Assembly (NCBI GenBank): GCA_015478945.1 | Contig: JABUQX010027514.1 | Span: forward strand, 1 to 47,500 | From: Trachelipus rathkii | Taxonomy: Eukaryota; Arthropoda; Malacostraca; Isopoda; Trachelipodidae | Length of the DNA: 47,500 nucleotides | Direction of reading: 5' to 3' | Shown: positions 11,821-22,690 of the stretch, one piece after another | Position numbering within the stretch: position 1 is the first letter of the stretch | How the letters are laid out: each line of letters starts with the position of its first letter | The notes under the pieces: generated by a model | What the model was told of the DNA's origin: nothing | The model's database searches: none | The model's input: the letters and a program-made list of their open reading frames with translations, nothing else | Translations under genes and position numbers: made by a program

Positions 11821-13974
11821 CTGTTGCTCCATGTATTCTCTAAGGGCTATTCTCTTATCTTGCAATCTCTGTAATCGAAGCTGTTCCTCTTTTTGAGCTG
11901 CCAAAGTATTTTCCTCTAATTTATCATCACTAATAATTTCTCTAATATTTCTCCTCAAATTCTTAACTTTTGGTTTTGCACTGAGTCCTGAGGCACCTGG
12001 TCTTCTACGAATTTGCAGTTTCATCTGCTCTCCATCGGAATTGTTATCTCCTTCATCAGATGACATCTTTTCTTCTTTTATCTTTTCTGTACTTACTGAT
12101 TCTTTGTGCTCATTAGCATCCTCCTTTTTGATAGGGGGAACCTCTAATTGTGAGTTTTCAGTTTTAACTTCATTGACTGCTTCTTTTTGAACTTCTTCAC
12201 ATAAATTGTTTTGTTCAGAAAGAAGATTTTCTGAACTTACTGTAGACAGATCAGAATAACCAATGAACTTGTCAGCTTCCTTTTCAATATTTACATCTTT
12301 ACTAACAGAGCTCTCTTCCTGAAAAGTGTGTGTTTCTTCAAAGTTATTGGCTCCATTTTCTGTTTTGTTGCTAAAAGACTCATTACAGAGAGTGTCTGGA
12401 CTTTCTTTAGGGTTACTGGCACCCAAATCTTTATCTTCCACAGAAGCAGAATTTAAATTTTCGAAATTAACATAATTTCCATCAGAACTGATCCTATCTT
12501 GAGTCTCAGTAATATTTTCTGAAGAACCTAAAGTTCTCTCTCTGTAATTGTCATAAATATCTTTACTTGTTTCACTCTGACTTAAAATATTTGTATCATC
12601 TTTTTCAATTTCAGTGGCAAGTTCACTAGTGTCATTTTTGTATTGTGATAATGGACCAGTTTCATCATTACTTGATTTTTGAAACTGGTTATTAGAATCT
12701 GAATTCTCTCTTTCAATTACATCTTTATTTCTTTGACCATCCACTAAATCTTCTAGGGTGAAAATACTTTCTTTGTCACCAGTGCGAATAGCATCATTAA
12801 TGTATGATCCAGCATTCTGTTCTTCAGGTGTCAAACTTTTTTCAAAATTAAGATTTGATTTGGTTTCATCTTCAAGTATAGGATTACAGGTAGAAGTAGA
12901 TTCACCTGAAAAAAACTTTTCTGAACTGGACACAACACTGGGAGTCACTAAATTACTAGTTTCCCCTTGAAAAGGCAAATTACAACTGATATATCCTTCA
13001 GAAGCAGACTCCATCTTTGAATTATCAACAGAATATTTATTTTCAGGCAATTTTGAAATGTGTTCTGGAAATCTATTACTTTCAGGTACAAAAGTGTTTT
13101 CAGATGCAATAGAAGCAGTAGTAGTAGTAGTTGTAGTGGTAGAAGCAATGGTATTGATATTTGAATTTTCCCTCATATCTAAAAATCCATCATTTGATTT
13201 AAATGAACTAGCCTCACTTTGTGGAAAATTATTTATATTAGAATGCACTCTAGACATCATTAGTGTATCCAAATTTTTCTGGTCAGAAATTGGTGTTTGA
13301 AAGTTGGGGGAAATTGTTTGGCGGTGTATTGATTTAGGTTCTGGAGCTGGTGGTCTTTTCCTTTTAATTTTAGGAGCCGGTGCCCCAACAGAAGCTCCCA
13401 GAAACCTTCGTTTATTGCTATTACCAACTGAAGATTCTTTTTCACTATCATATTTAGCTACATTTGGGGTATTCCAATCTTTATTCAGACCTACACTACT
13501 TGAATAAGGATTGATATTGTGAAAAGAATTAACTGTATTACTTAATGGGGAAACATTAGACACACACGGTTGTGAAATGTTGTTACTATAATAAGCAACA
13601 TTCGGCAAATTTGAAAAACACTGTGTTCTATCCTGAGAGGAGTTTGTATTATAATTAATATCATTATTACACATATTGTTTAAGTCACTTACACTATTAT
13701 CACTTAACCCTACATTATTTACTCCAAATGCCCTTCCAGTTGGAGGGATAGGTAGTCTAGAACTTTGCTGCTCTAAATTACCAATATAACTATTTACATT
13801 TTGGCAAACATTTGTCAGCTGGTCTCTATATACGTCTGATTTATTAGTTGATACAATAGCACCACTTTGAGTTCTGTTTAATTCAGAAAATCCATGAGAT
13901 TGCTGAATATTAACTTGTTGATCCAAACTGGAAAATGCTTGTCTATTTGCACAAATATCACCATAGGATCCATT
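11818..13974 (-). CDS. RAD54L2: Long internal exon of an ARIP4/RAD54L2-like SNF2 helicase, N-terminal region
   Basis: The frame is open from after a TAG at 13977-13975 to a perfect donor (CAG|GTAAGC, intron from 11817), about 719 codons. There is no ATG in frame near the 5' end. The first residue is therefore probably reached by splicing, and TTTTCCAG|T (exon from 13927) is a good acceptor candidate. The product is mostly disordered and rich in Ser, Asn and Glu, with a threonine run near residue 264 (numbered from 13926), a basic patch KIKRKRPPAPEPK, and late KxE motifs (VKTE, IKKE, IKEE) that resemble SUMO acceptor sites. Residues 657-698 hold a conserved-looking motif (LRRNIREII, then TLAAQKEEQ). 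I know its counterpart from ARIP4/RAD54L2 just before the helicase core; ATRX has a related segment. The helicase motifs lie in exons outside the window. Exon status is firm; the family assignment is moderate and from memory. Confidence 0.6.
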
Positions 13975-14059
13975 CTATTTCAATCCACACATCCTATAAG
14001 TGAAAAAGTTTAACAATAAATTTTTTGCCTAAATAATAAAAAGATTAATCATATATAGG

Positions 14060-14278
<219 letters not shown>

Positions 14279-14345
14279 CAGGGCGTAACTAACGGCCTGC
14301 AAGCCCCGCGGTGCGGGGGGGCCCACACAGGTAAAGGGGCCCATA
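14279..14345 (+). repeat. Left terminal inverted repeat of the ZMYM1-like hAT element
   Basis: It starts CAGGGCGTAACTA, typical of hAT ends, and holds the GC-rich block around 14296-14338 (CCCCGCGG, GGGGGGGCCC, AAAGGGGCCC). Its inner part pairs with 17096-17125 in reverse complement, with small gaps. Confidence 0.65.
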
Positions 14346-14402
14346 ATTGCGAAAACAAACAAGCAAATAAAAAATGAAATATGAAAAAATAATAATTTAC
14401 AT

Positions 14403-14516
<114 letters not shown>

Positions 14517-14531
14517 TAAAAAAGATGCATC

Positions 14532-14818
14532 TCGCCCGACTATACAAGCCCCTGAAAATGTGATGTTGATCGGACAAGTATAAAAAAATATCCCAATATT
14601 TCACTTTTCAAACATTTGAATTTTGAAAAGTGAAAAATTCTTTTATTTTTTTTTTTCTCATACGATGAACATCAAATTTCAAAGACGTATAAAGTCGGGC
14701 GATTTATTTAGATAATTCTTTTGTATACTCAAAGAAATTTGTTTTAAATTTTCAAAAAAACTTTTAAAATTTGTTCAAAACAAATCAAAACTATTGCATA
14801 TACAAAGAAATTATCTAA
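14532..14818. repeat. Cluster of internal inverted repeats in the hAT 5' region
   Basis: Three fold-back pairs are visible. TCGCCCGACTATAC (14532-14545) pairs with 14687-14702 apart from a 2-base insertion. A perfect 14-bp pair lies at 14599-14612 and 14622-14635 with a 9-base loop. A 20-nt pair with one or two mismatches lies at 14708-14727 and 14799-14818. A direct, diverged copy of the segment at 14526-14560 follows at about 14826-14860. These may be subterminal repeats of the element. Confidence 0.75.
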
Positions 14819-15439
14819 GTATAAAAATGTGCCTCTCCTCCGACTACATATGTCCTGAAAATTTCATTCACTCTTGAACAGGAAAAAATTATCTTAATTT
14901 TTCATTTCAAAATCCAAAAAGTGGGTTTGAAATTGGACGTTGAACACAAAACTCAAAAAATGAAAAATTATCCTCATTGACTATTGTAGGTAATGGACCT
15001 ATCTATGCATATTTCAAGTTTGAAGTCATTTGAAAAAAATTCTGGAAGTTGATACGAAAAATTTGAAAAATTAAAAATTCTGAAAGAATTACTACAGTCA
15101 CAGAAAAACACCCGAAAACAACGTTTTAGAGTGCAAAAAAGCTACAGCTTGGTGTTTATAGAGTCAAAATCGGCTGAGAATTCAGGTACATGTCCATTTT
15201 GCAGGGGTGTGGGGCTGCCTTAAGAAATAGTTGCACCTCCCCTGAAGAAAAATTTGCGGGTTTTTATAACATAATAGAGAACAGTGAAGAAAACTTTGAA
15301 AAAACAAATAATTAAGGTATTAGATAACAAAAACATTAAATTAGAAAAAATGCAGAGGTCAAGGCTATGATGGAGGAGCAAATATGCGAGGGAAATATTC
15401 AGGACTTTCAGGCTCGTATATAAAAAATTGTTCCAAATG

Positions 15440-16599
15440 CAGAATACATTCATTGTACCTCATTATTTAAATTTAATTCTTAATGATTCTGTAAAAAGAT
15501 ATAATGGCTCTTCAAAATTTTATGACAAACTGGAAAGAAGTATATGTGTATTTCAGTTCTAGTACAGCTTGGTGGAATTAACAGATGTTCAACAAATAAC
15601 GAATGCATCAAAACACTAAAAATTGTGTCCAACTAGGTGCTCATCCAAGTATGATTCCTTACTAGCAGTAAAAAAATTTCACAAGTATTTCGCAGTTCTT
15701 ATCTCAGGTGATATTTATGAGTAAGAAAAGTGAAAAAGCAATATATGGTCTCAGGGCGCAGTTAGAAAATTTTGAGTTTATTCTCTGTCTTGTTTGTAAG
15801 TATTGGAAAGCATCAATTTTGTCTCAAAAATATTGCAAAGACCAAATACAGACAGAAAGCAACTCACCTATTGGGACAAGCAAAAATCAAACATGTGCTG
15901 AGACCAAATTTGAAGATGTAGTGAGAGAAACTATGGAGTTAGCACATCATTGGAACATTGAAGCAAAAATTACTTCCAGGCAAATACAGATTAAAAAGTT
16001 TTTTTGATGAGCTTTTGTCTTATGAAAGAATTGAAGACCCATTGAAAGCCTTTAGAATAAAGGTTTCAATAAATCTCTTGATATATTAAATGAACAGATA
16101 ACTACTCGTTTCATTATGAACAATGTTAATGAGTTATTTTCATTCTTGCTCCTGCAGCAATAGCAGAGCTACGAAAAGAAAAGTTGCAGAAAAGGCTACA
16201 AAACTGGTAGAAAATACGATTTAGATTTATCTTTCGGTTTATGAACAATTAATCACATTCAAAGCATTAATGACTACAGAAGTGAAAATGAAAAATATGG
16301 TAACTATTAAAGATTTAGCAAACTTTTTATCCGTAGAAAACAGCTGATTAGCAAGTAGCTTACCAGACTTGTGTACAGCAGTTCAGTTGTATTTGACGTT
16401 ACCTGTAACATCTACAACAACTGAAAGGTCGTTTTCAAAGCTCAAGTTAATAAAAACTTTTTGGAACAATATGACACAAACAAGGCTAAGTGCATTGGCT
16501 TTATTAAGCATTGAAAATGAAACATATCGTACTCTTGATCTGAAAGAAGTGGTTAATAAATTCATGGCAATGAGCCAAAAACGTTTTGGTAAACTATAA
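15440..16599 (+). pseudogene. hAT transposase pseudogene (ZMYM1/TTF-type relative)
   Basis: Fragments in all three plus frames align in order with hAT transposases. They are LNLILNDSV near 15465 (the usual HxLNLVLxD block), CPTRCSSKYDSLLAV near 15630 (the TRWSSR block), a helical segment at 15708-16007, and the C-terminal dimerisation region at 16369-16599 with LPVTSTTTERSFSKLKLIK and LSALALLSIE. Several stop codons and frameshifts (for example between 16007 and 16369) make it inactive. The BED or TTF zinc-finger part is not recognisable. The family assignment rests on the C-terminal block, which is diagnostic for hAT elements. Confidence 0.8.
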
Positions 16600-16679
16600 A
16601 GCATTCATCCTTTCGAATATTTTGACAAGCCAGAACAGATATTTACGAATTTTCATAAGATTTTTTTCTTATACAATAG

Positions 16680-16685
<6 letters not shown>

Positions 16686-16751
<66 letters not shown>

Positions 16752-16765
16752 CTAACTATATATAT

Positions 16766-16821
<56 letters not shown>
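16686..16821. repeat. (TA)n tract, with a short ACTAACTA break
   Basis: Two pure TA runs separated by a short non-TA interval around 16751-16768, just 3' of the transposase stop codon. Confidence 0.95.
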
Positions 16822-16824
<3 letters not shown>

Positions 16825-17089
16825 TTGAATTCCCTAGATTGATACTTATTTTTGGGAGGAGGGGGAAATTAGATATTTAAGTAAAAATAGTAATAATACA
16901 TTTAGAAGCAGAATGTAAAAGATGTTTTTGAGAATTTGATTAAATTTTTGTACAAAAAGTGATGAGTCTTAATTCATGTTTTTCCCTTTTAAAGAACATT
17001 TATACTCATTTTACATACTCAACTCAAAAATGTCATTACTATGCAAATATCTATTAAAAGGGTACTAATAATATATATATATATAATAT

Positions 17090-17146
17090 GGTCCAAAGGG
17101 CCCCATTTACTAGTGGGGGGCCCATGACTCTTAGTTCGCTTCACTG
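17090..17146 (-). repeat. Right terminal inverted repeat of the ZMYM1-like hAT element
   Basis: In reverse complement it begins CAGTGAAGCGAACTAAG and continues to GGGCCCCCCAC and AAATGGGGCCC, the mirror of the left-end blocks. Identity with the left end is partial, as expected for an old copy. Confidence 0.6.
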
Positions 17147-19110
<1,964 letters not shown>

Positions 19111-19129
19111 TAAATACGAGAAAATTAAG

Positions 19130-19147
19130 TGGCGCCCGAACAGGGAC
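19130..19147 (+). other. Primer-binding site complementary to tRNA-Lys
   Basis: TGGCGCCCGAACAGGGAC is the 18-nt complement of the 3' end of tRNA-Lys(UUU), the same primer site used by lentiviruses. It lies 19 bases after the 5' LTR end, further than the usual 0-5 bases. The true LTR end could therefore be slightly later than the CA at 19110, with its 3' copy overwritten by TA repeat. Confidence 0.9.
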
Positions 19148-19570
19148 CTTGTGTCTTGTCGTTCGGTTCGCTAAGCCACTGGATTGTGATATTGATCACT
19201 TTGCCACTCATCGCATCACAACACAGAACATTGTATTTTCATATAATTTGCTTCATATTTCTGAAGAAATTTCACATCAAATCCTTATAAAGGATCATAA
19301 CATTCTTACTCTCTCATACTATTAGTGTTCTTGTAATTCTAGAAGTAGTATAGTTACATAGTTCTAGAAGTACCATAAGAAATTATAAGATATTTAAAAT
19401 AAGTTTAAAAAAACAAAAATAAATGGATAACCTGATTCAAGCTTTAGTTTAAAATTGATAATTGTATAATAAAAACTAGAAGAGCTGTTCTAGTATAAAA
19501 CTTTACTTGAGATTTAGAATTGGTATAACCATATTAAAACTATAAACTATTTAGCTTTAATAATAGAAAA

Positions 19571-21421
19571 ATGACTGATACCAATCCTACGCGTGTTGAC
19601 CATGAGATCATTGATCAAACGGATGTATCGATTGAACGAGATAATCCAGGGATCAATACATCACTAGTACCTCATATACAGGGAGAAAACACTCAATTAG
19701 ATTCAAATAGAGAAACAAGTAGGGATTTGTTCTTAAATGATCCACATGATCTTAATGTAATGTCTAGAAGACCTGCCGATGATGAGCAGGCAATAGCTTT
19801 GGATAGGGACATTAAAGAAACCATAGGCTCTACAAAAGTAGGAGATCTAACGCCTATACCTGAACTTAGTAAACTCTTGAAAAAATATAAATATGAAAAA
19901 CAAATCTTAACCCATGAACTTGCTAAGAAAAATCTACCTTTTGATGATGAATATGCTGATATAATATCAGGTAAAAAGATACACTATGACAGGGATTATA
20001 AAGATTCTAATCCCCTAAACCCTTATTCTCATAGAGATTTTCAAGATTCTCAACCTCCACAAGTAACCGAGGAATCTTTAATTGAATTAGATGATTCCCA
20101 GTATCAAGATATACAACAGAAATCTTTTCTTCCTTCTACTTCTAGGAACAACAATGACTATATACAACACCACAGACAACAACAACATACTGAACGGTTT
20201 CCTTTGAGGGATAGAAAAATAACAACTTCCCATCACCAACAGTATCCTAATTTAACTCCTTCTCCCAAACCTTTACATAATGTACAGGATAATGAATACC
20301 GAGATTATTCATCTTTCACACCTAGAGGAAGACCTGGGCATTCCAGTTATAATAATAGAGGTTCTTCTTCTCTTACTCAACCTCCTACTCAACCTTGCTA
20401 TTCTAATCCTTATTCTCATAATCCTAGACCTTTACAACCTTCTTCTTATTCTAGACCTTTACCACAACAAGATTCTTATTATTCTAGACCAGAACCAGAA
20501 ATTGATATGTATTCCGGTCCCGTCATGAAACAGAAAATTGACATGATGGAAGAAGCCATTTTGCTCTTGAGTCAGTTACTCAAGAACTCACAAAAGCTCA
20601 AAGTAGTAGACCCCGGAAAATACAAACTGGAAACTGGTCAAGACTTTATTATTTACTTAGAGGATTTTGAAGCCTACTGCCAACTTCATTATCCCAAAGC
20701 GTATCACCAGTGGTTGCGCTTACTCGGCAGACAACTCGAAGGACAGTTTCTACAACTCTATCGTCTTATCACCAGGGACGATAGAGATTATTTTTCCGTT
20801 CGTGACACCCTCATACAATGGTATGAGGATGAAGAGAAAAAGAAAAAACAACACCGGCTGCAGGCATACCATTCTGCCCGCCGACATCGTAATGAGAGTA
20901 TTCGTATGTTTGCGCTCCGGTTGGAACGGCTTGCTAGACGTGCCTACAAGGGATTGGATATGCGTGAACACGAGTCTCTCCGCACTGCATTTTTGTACAG
21001 TCTCCCTCCTTCTATTGAAAAAGACGTGCGGCAATACATTAAGATTCAAGAAAATAATAGGAATTGGCGTACTCCTTGGGAGGACATTGTCGGGTTTGCC
21101 GATTCTCTAGAATCAGACGATAAACAATATTCCACATCCAATCATACCTATACTCATGACGACACAGACTACAATGTGCATAAGTATCATAAAAAGAGTC
21201 ACACGACCAAAGACGAATTAAACGACACTGTAGACTCTATTATACAAATTGACACTCTCCTACCCAGTTGGACGGAAAACCTCCAGATGGAGGAGGACAA
21301 CCGTCGTAAAAATCTTCCTAAAAATCCACGTTCTTCTAAGAACTTCACCGCTCGAAACTCTTCTCCCAGGAACAACGGCGGTAGTCGTTACTACCGGGAT
21401 AACCGTAAGTTCCCTACATGA
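19571..21421 (+). CDS. gag: Gag-like polyprotein (matrix/capsid part)
   Basis: A 616-residue frame starts with ATG at 19571, about 420 bases after the primer-binding site. Residues 1-320 are polar and disordered, rich in Asp, Pro, Ser, Tyr and Gln with SYSRPL-type repeats. Residues about 320-510 form an alpha-helical, Trp- and Arg-rich region (FIIYLEDFEAY, HQWLRLLGRQLEGQF, MFALRLERLARRAY) that resembles the retrotransposon Gag capsid domain. The frame ends at TGA 21419-21421, in a basic Asn/Arg-rich segment just before the zinc knuckles, which continue in the +1 frame. It would assemble the particle around element RNA. It is unclear whether the break is a programmed +1 shift or a mutation. 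Confidence 0.85.
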   Translation: MTDTNPTRVDHEIIDQTDVSIERDNPGINTSLVPHIQGENTQLDSNRETSRDLFLNDPHDLNVMSRRPADDEQAIALDRDIKETIGSTKVGDLTPIPELSKLLKKYKYEKQILTHELAKKNLPFDDEYADIISGKKIHYDRDYKDSNPLNPYSHRDFQDSQPPQVTEESLIELDDSQYQDIQQKSFLPSTSRNNNDYIQHHRQQQHTERFPLRDRKITTSHHQQYPNLTPSPKPLHNVQDNEYRDYSSFTPRGRPGHSSYNNRGSSSLTQPPTQPCYSNPYSHNPRPLQPSSYSRPLPQQDSYYSRPEPEIDMYSGPVMKQKIDMMEEAILLLSQLLKNSQKLKVVDPGKYKLETGQDFIIYLEDFEAYCQLHYPKAYHQWLRLLGRQLEGQFLQLYRLITRDDRDYFSVRDTLIQWYEDEEKKKKQHRLQAYHSARRHRNESIRMFALRLERLARRAYKGLDMREHESLRTAFLYSLPPSIEKDVRQYIKIQENNRNWRTPWEDIVGFADSLESDDKQYSTSNHTYTHDDTDYNVHKYHKKSHTTKDELNDTVDSIIQIDTLLPSWTENLQMEEDNRRKNLPKNPRSSKNFTARNSSPRNNGGSRYYRDNRKFPT

Positions 21422-21941
21422 CAATCGCAAAGTTCAAACTCATGATAGATCACAAACTAATTCGGAAGATCGTAAACACCTGTTTTGTGACTACTGTGAA
21501 AAGACAGGTCACCAAATGCGTGAATGTTACAGGTTTTTGGGTGTCTGTAGCTATTGCAAGAAGAAGGGCCATGTGATAGCTGATTGCAGAACACGCAAAT
21601 CATCTCGATCTTCTCCTCCACCGAACGTTCGCAAGGCAGTTTGTCCCTTTTGTAGCGGGCCTCATCCAGGGATGAACTGTCCCCAACGCACTCCTCCAAG
21701 ACAAACACAAAGTTTCACTGACACAAAGTCTCATAATGATAATTTAGCTAGTGCAGTAAAAACTGTTTATTACCGAAAATCTCCTCCGACTAAAGACACC
21801 GCCATTCCACAAGCCCCAAGTGAAGGACGTCTGTACATAGACCCTTGTGACCTCTGTGGAAAGTCTCATTTCGAAGGCCAATGTCGAGGAAAAGAGGAGG
21901 TTAAATCAAATCCGTTAAACTCATGGTCCCCACAGAAGTGA
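21234..21941 (+). CDS. Nucleocapsid frame with four zinc knuckles
   Basis: The frame is open from after a TAG at 21231-21233 to TGA at 21939-21941, with the meaningful part starting about 21412 where gag ends. It encodes two canonical CX2CX4HX4C knuckles (CDYCEKTGHQMREC, CSYCKKKGHVIADC) and two shorter CX2CX3HX4C knuckles (CPFCSGPHPGMNC, CDLCGKSHFEGQC) in a Ser/Pro/Lys-rich setting. It is +1 relative to gag. There is no convincing initiation codon of its own: the first frame codon that could start is a TTG at 21249. It is probably the C-terminal part of Gag and binds the packaged RNA. The 3' end overlaps the protease frame, with a -1 slip signal inside the overlap. Confidence 0.8.
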   Translation, partial: TLLYKLTLSYPVGRKTSRWRRTTVVKIFLKIHVLLRTSPLETLLPGTTAVVVTTGITVSSLHDNRKVQTHDRSQTNSEDRKHLFCDYCEKTGHQMRECYRFLGVCSYCKKKGHVIADCRTRKSSRSSPPPNVRKAVCPFCSGPHPGMNCPQRTPPRQTQSFTDTKSHNDNLASAVKTVYYRKSPPTKDTAIPQAPSEGRLYIDPCDLCGKSHFEGQCRGKEEVKSNPLNSWSPQK

Positions 21942-22690
21942 GTCCTCTTGTGGATAGGGCCCTAAGTATTGACTCATCTAAGATTACCCCTTCAAAGAAT
22001 GACAAAGACGACCCTATCACCCCCCAAACAGAGGATATTCATACAAAAAAGTATTATCCTATTCAACATTTTCATCCCAATGAAGAAATGGTTATTGCCA
22101 TAAACCTTTGCCAATCAGATATTGATCCTCTGGTTGTATCAGTCACCCTGAATGATTTAGATGTACTTCACTATAATTGTTTAGTGGATAGTGGAGCTGG
22201 GGTGAATTTAATTAGTTCTGACATTGTCCCTATAGAAGAAAATGACAGGAACCTTTTCCCTTCATCCGAGTTAGGAGTAAGGGCCATCAGTGGGTTTGGT
22301 AGTAAAGAACGTATACCCATTTCAAACTACGTACAAATTACACTTCGATTTCTTTTAGGGTTTACTACACAGCCTTCTGCTTTCTTTCTTGTGCCTCATA
22401 AATATATGATAGATCATCCTTTAATACTAGGGACATGGGCCTTACAAGAAAATCATCTTTCGCCAGATATGGCACAAAAACAACTCATTCACATCCACGG
22501 AGAGGAAATTTTCGTAGTGGCTGAGGGTTTAAAACTTCCCAAGGATTCTTTATTAAAAACTAACATGGTTATGGTACACAATATAACTATTTCTGACAAC
22601 AATATAACTGATATCTTACATGATCAAAGAAATTATCATATTCTGAGATTCTTATTAAAGAATTATCAACGCAATCAAACTCTTGACTAG
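21905..22690 (+). CDS. pol: Retrotransposon aspartic protease (pol N-terminus)
   Basis: Open from 21905, with a first ATG at 21923, to TAG at 22688-22690; same frame as gag and as the integrase. The catalytic motif is VDSGAGVN (Asp at residue 89 counted from 21923). A flap-like segment SGFGSKERIP follows, and the second conserved block is HPLILGTWAL (about residues 163-172), so one retropepsin domain occupies residues 70-190. After the protease only some 60 residues follow, ending in an Asn/Gln/Leu-rich stretch, where RT should begin. The TAG is the only barrier between this frame and the integrase frame. The likely role is cleavage of the Gag-Pol precursor. Confidence 0.85.
   Translation: MKSVKLMVPTEVSPLVDRALSIDSSKITPSKNDKDDPITPQTEDIHTKKYYPIQHFHPNEEMVIAINLCQSDIDPLVVSVTLNDLDVLHYNCLVDSGAGVNLISSDIVPIEENDRNLFPSSELGVRAISGFGSKERIPISNYVQITLRFLLGFTTQPSAFFLVPHKYMIDHPLILGTWALQENHLSPDMAQKQLIHIHGEEIFVVAEGLKLPKDSLLKTNMVMVHNITISDNNITDILHDQRNYHILRFLLKNYQRNQTLD
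21914..21961 (+). promoter_or_regulatory. Candidate -1 ribosomal frameshift signal, G TTA AAC plus stem-loop
   Basis: G TTA AAC (21914-21920) sits in the zero frame of the zinc-knuckle ORF, with codons TTA and AAC, inside the 37-base overlap (21905-21941) between that ORF and the protease frame. Four bases later, GGTCCCCAC (21925-21933) can pair with 21950-21953 plus 21957-21961. This gives nine base pairs with a 3-base bulge and a 16-base loop. GUUAAAC is a known slippery heptamer in equine arteritis virus. The -1 direction is the one needed to enter the protease frame. Confidence 0.7.

Noticed and set aside
12758..13507. Short plus- and minus-strand frames inside the helicase-type exon
   Set aside because: They are shadows of the long minus-strand coding frame and have no motif.
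20280..21110. Overlapping plus-strand frames within gag
   Set aside because: They lie in alternative frames of an evident gag coding sequence and show Leu/Ile-rich artefactual composition.
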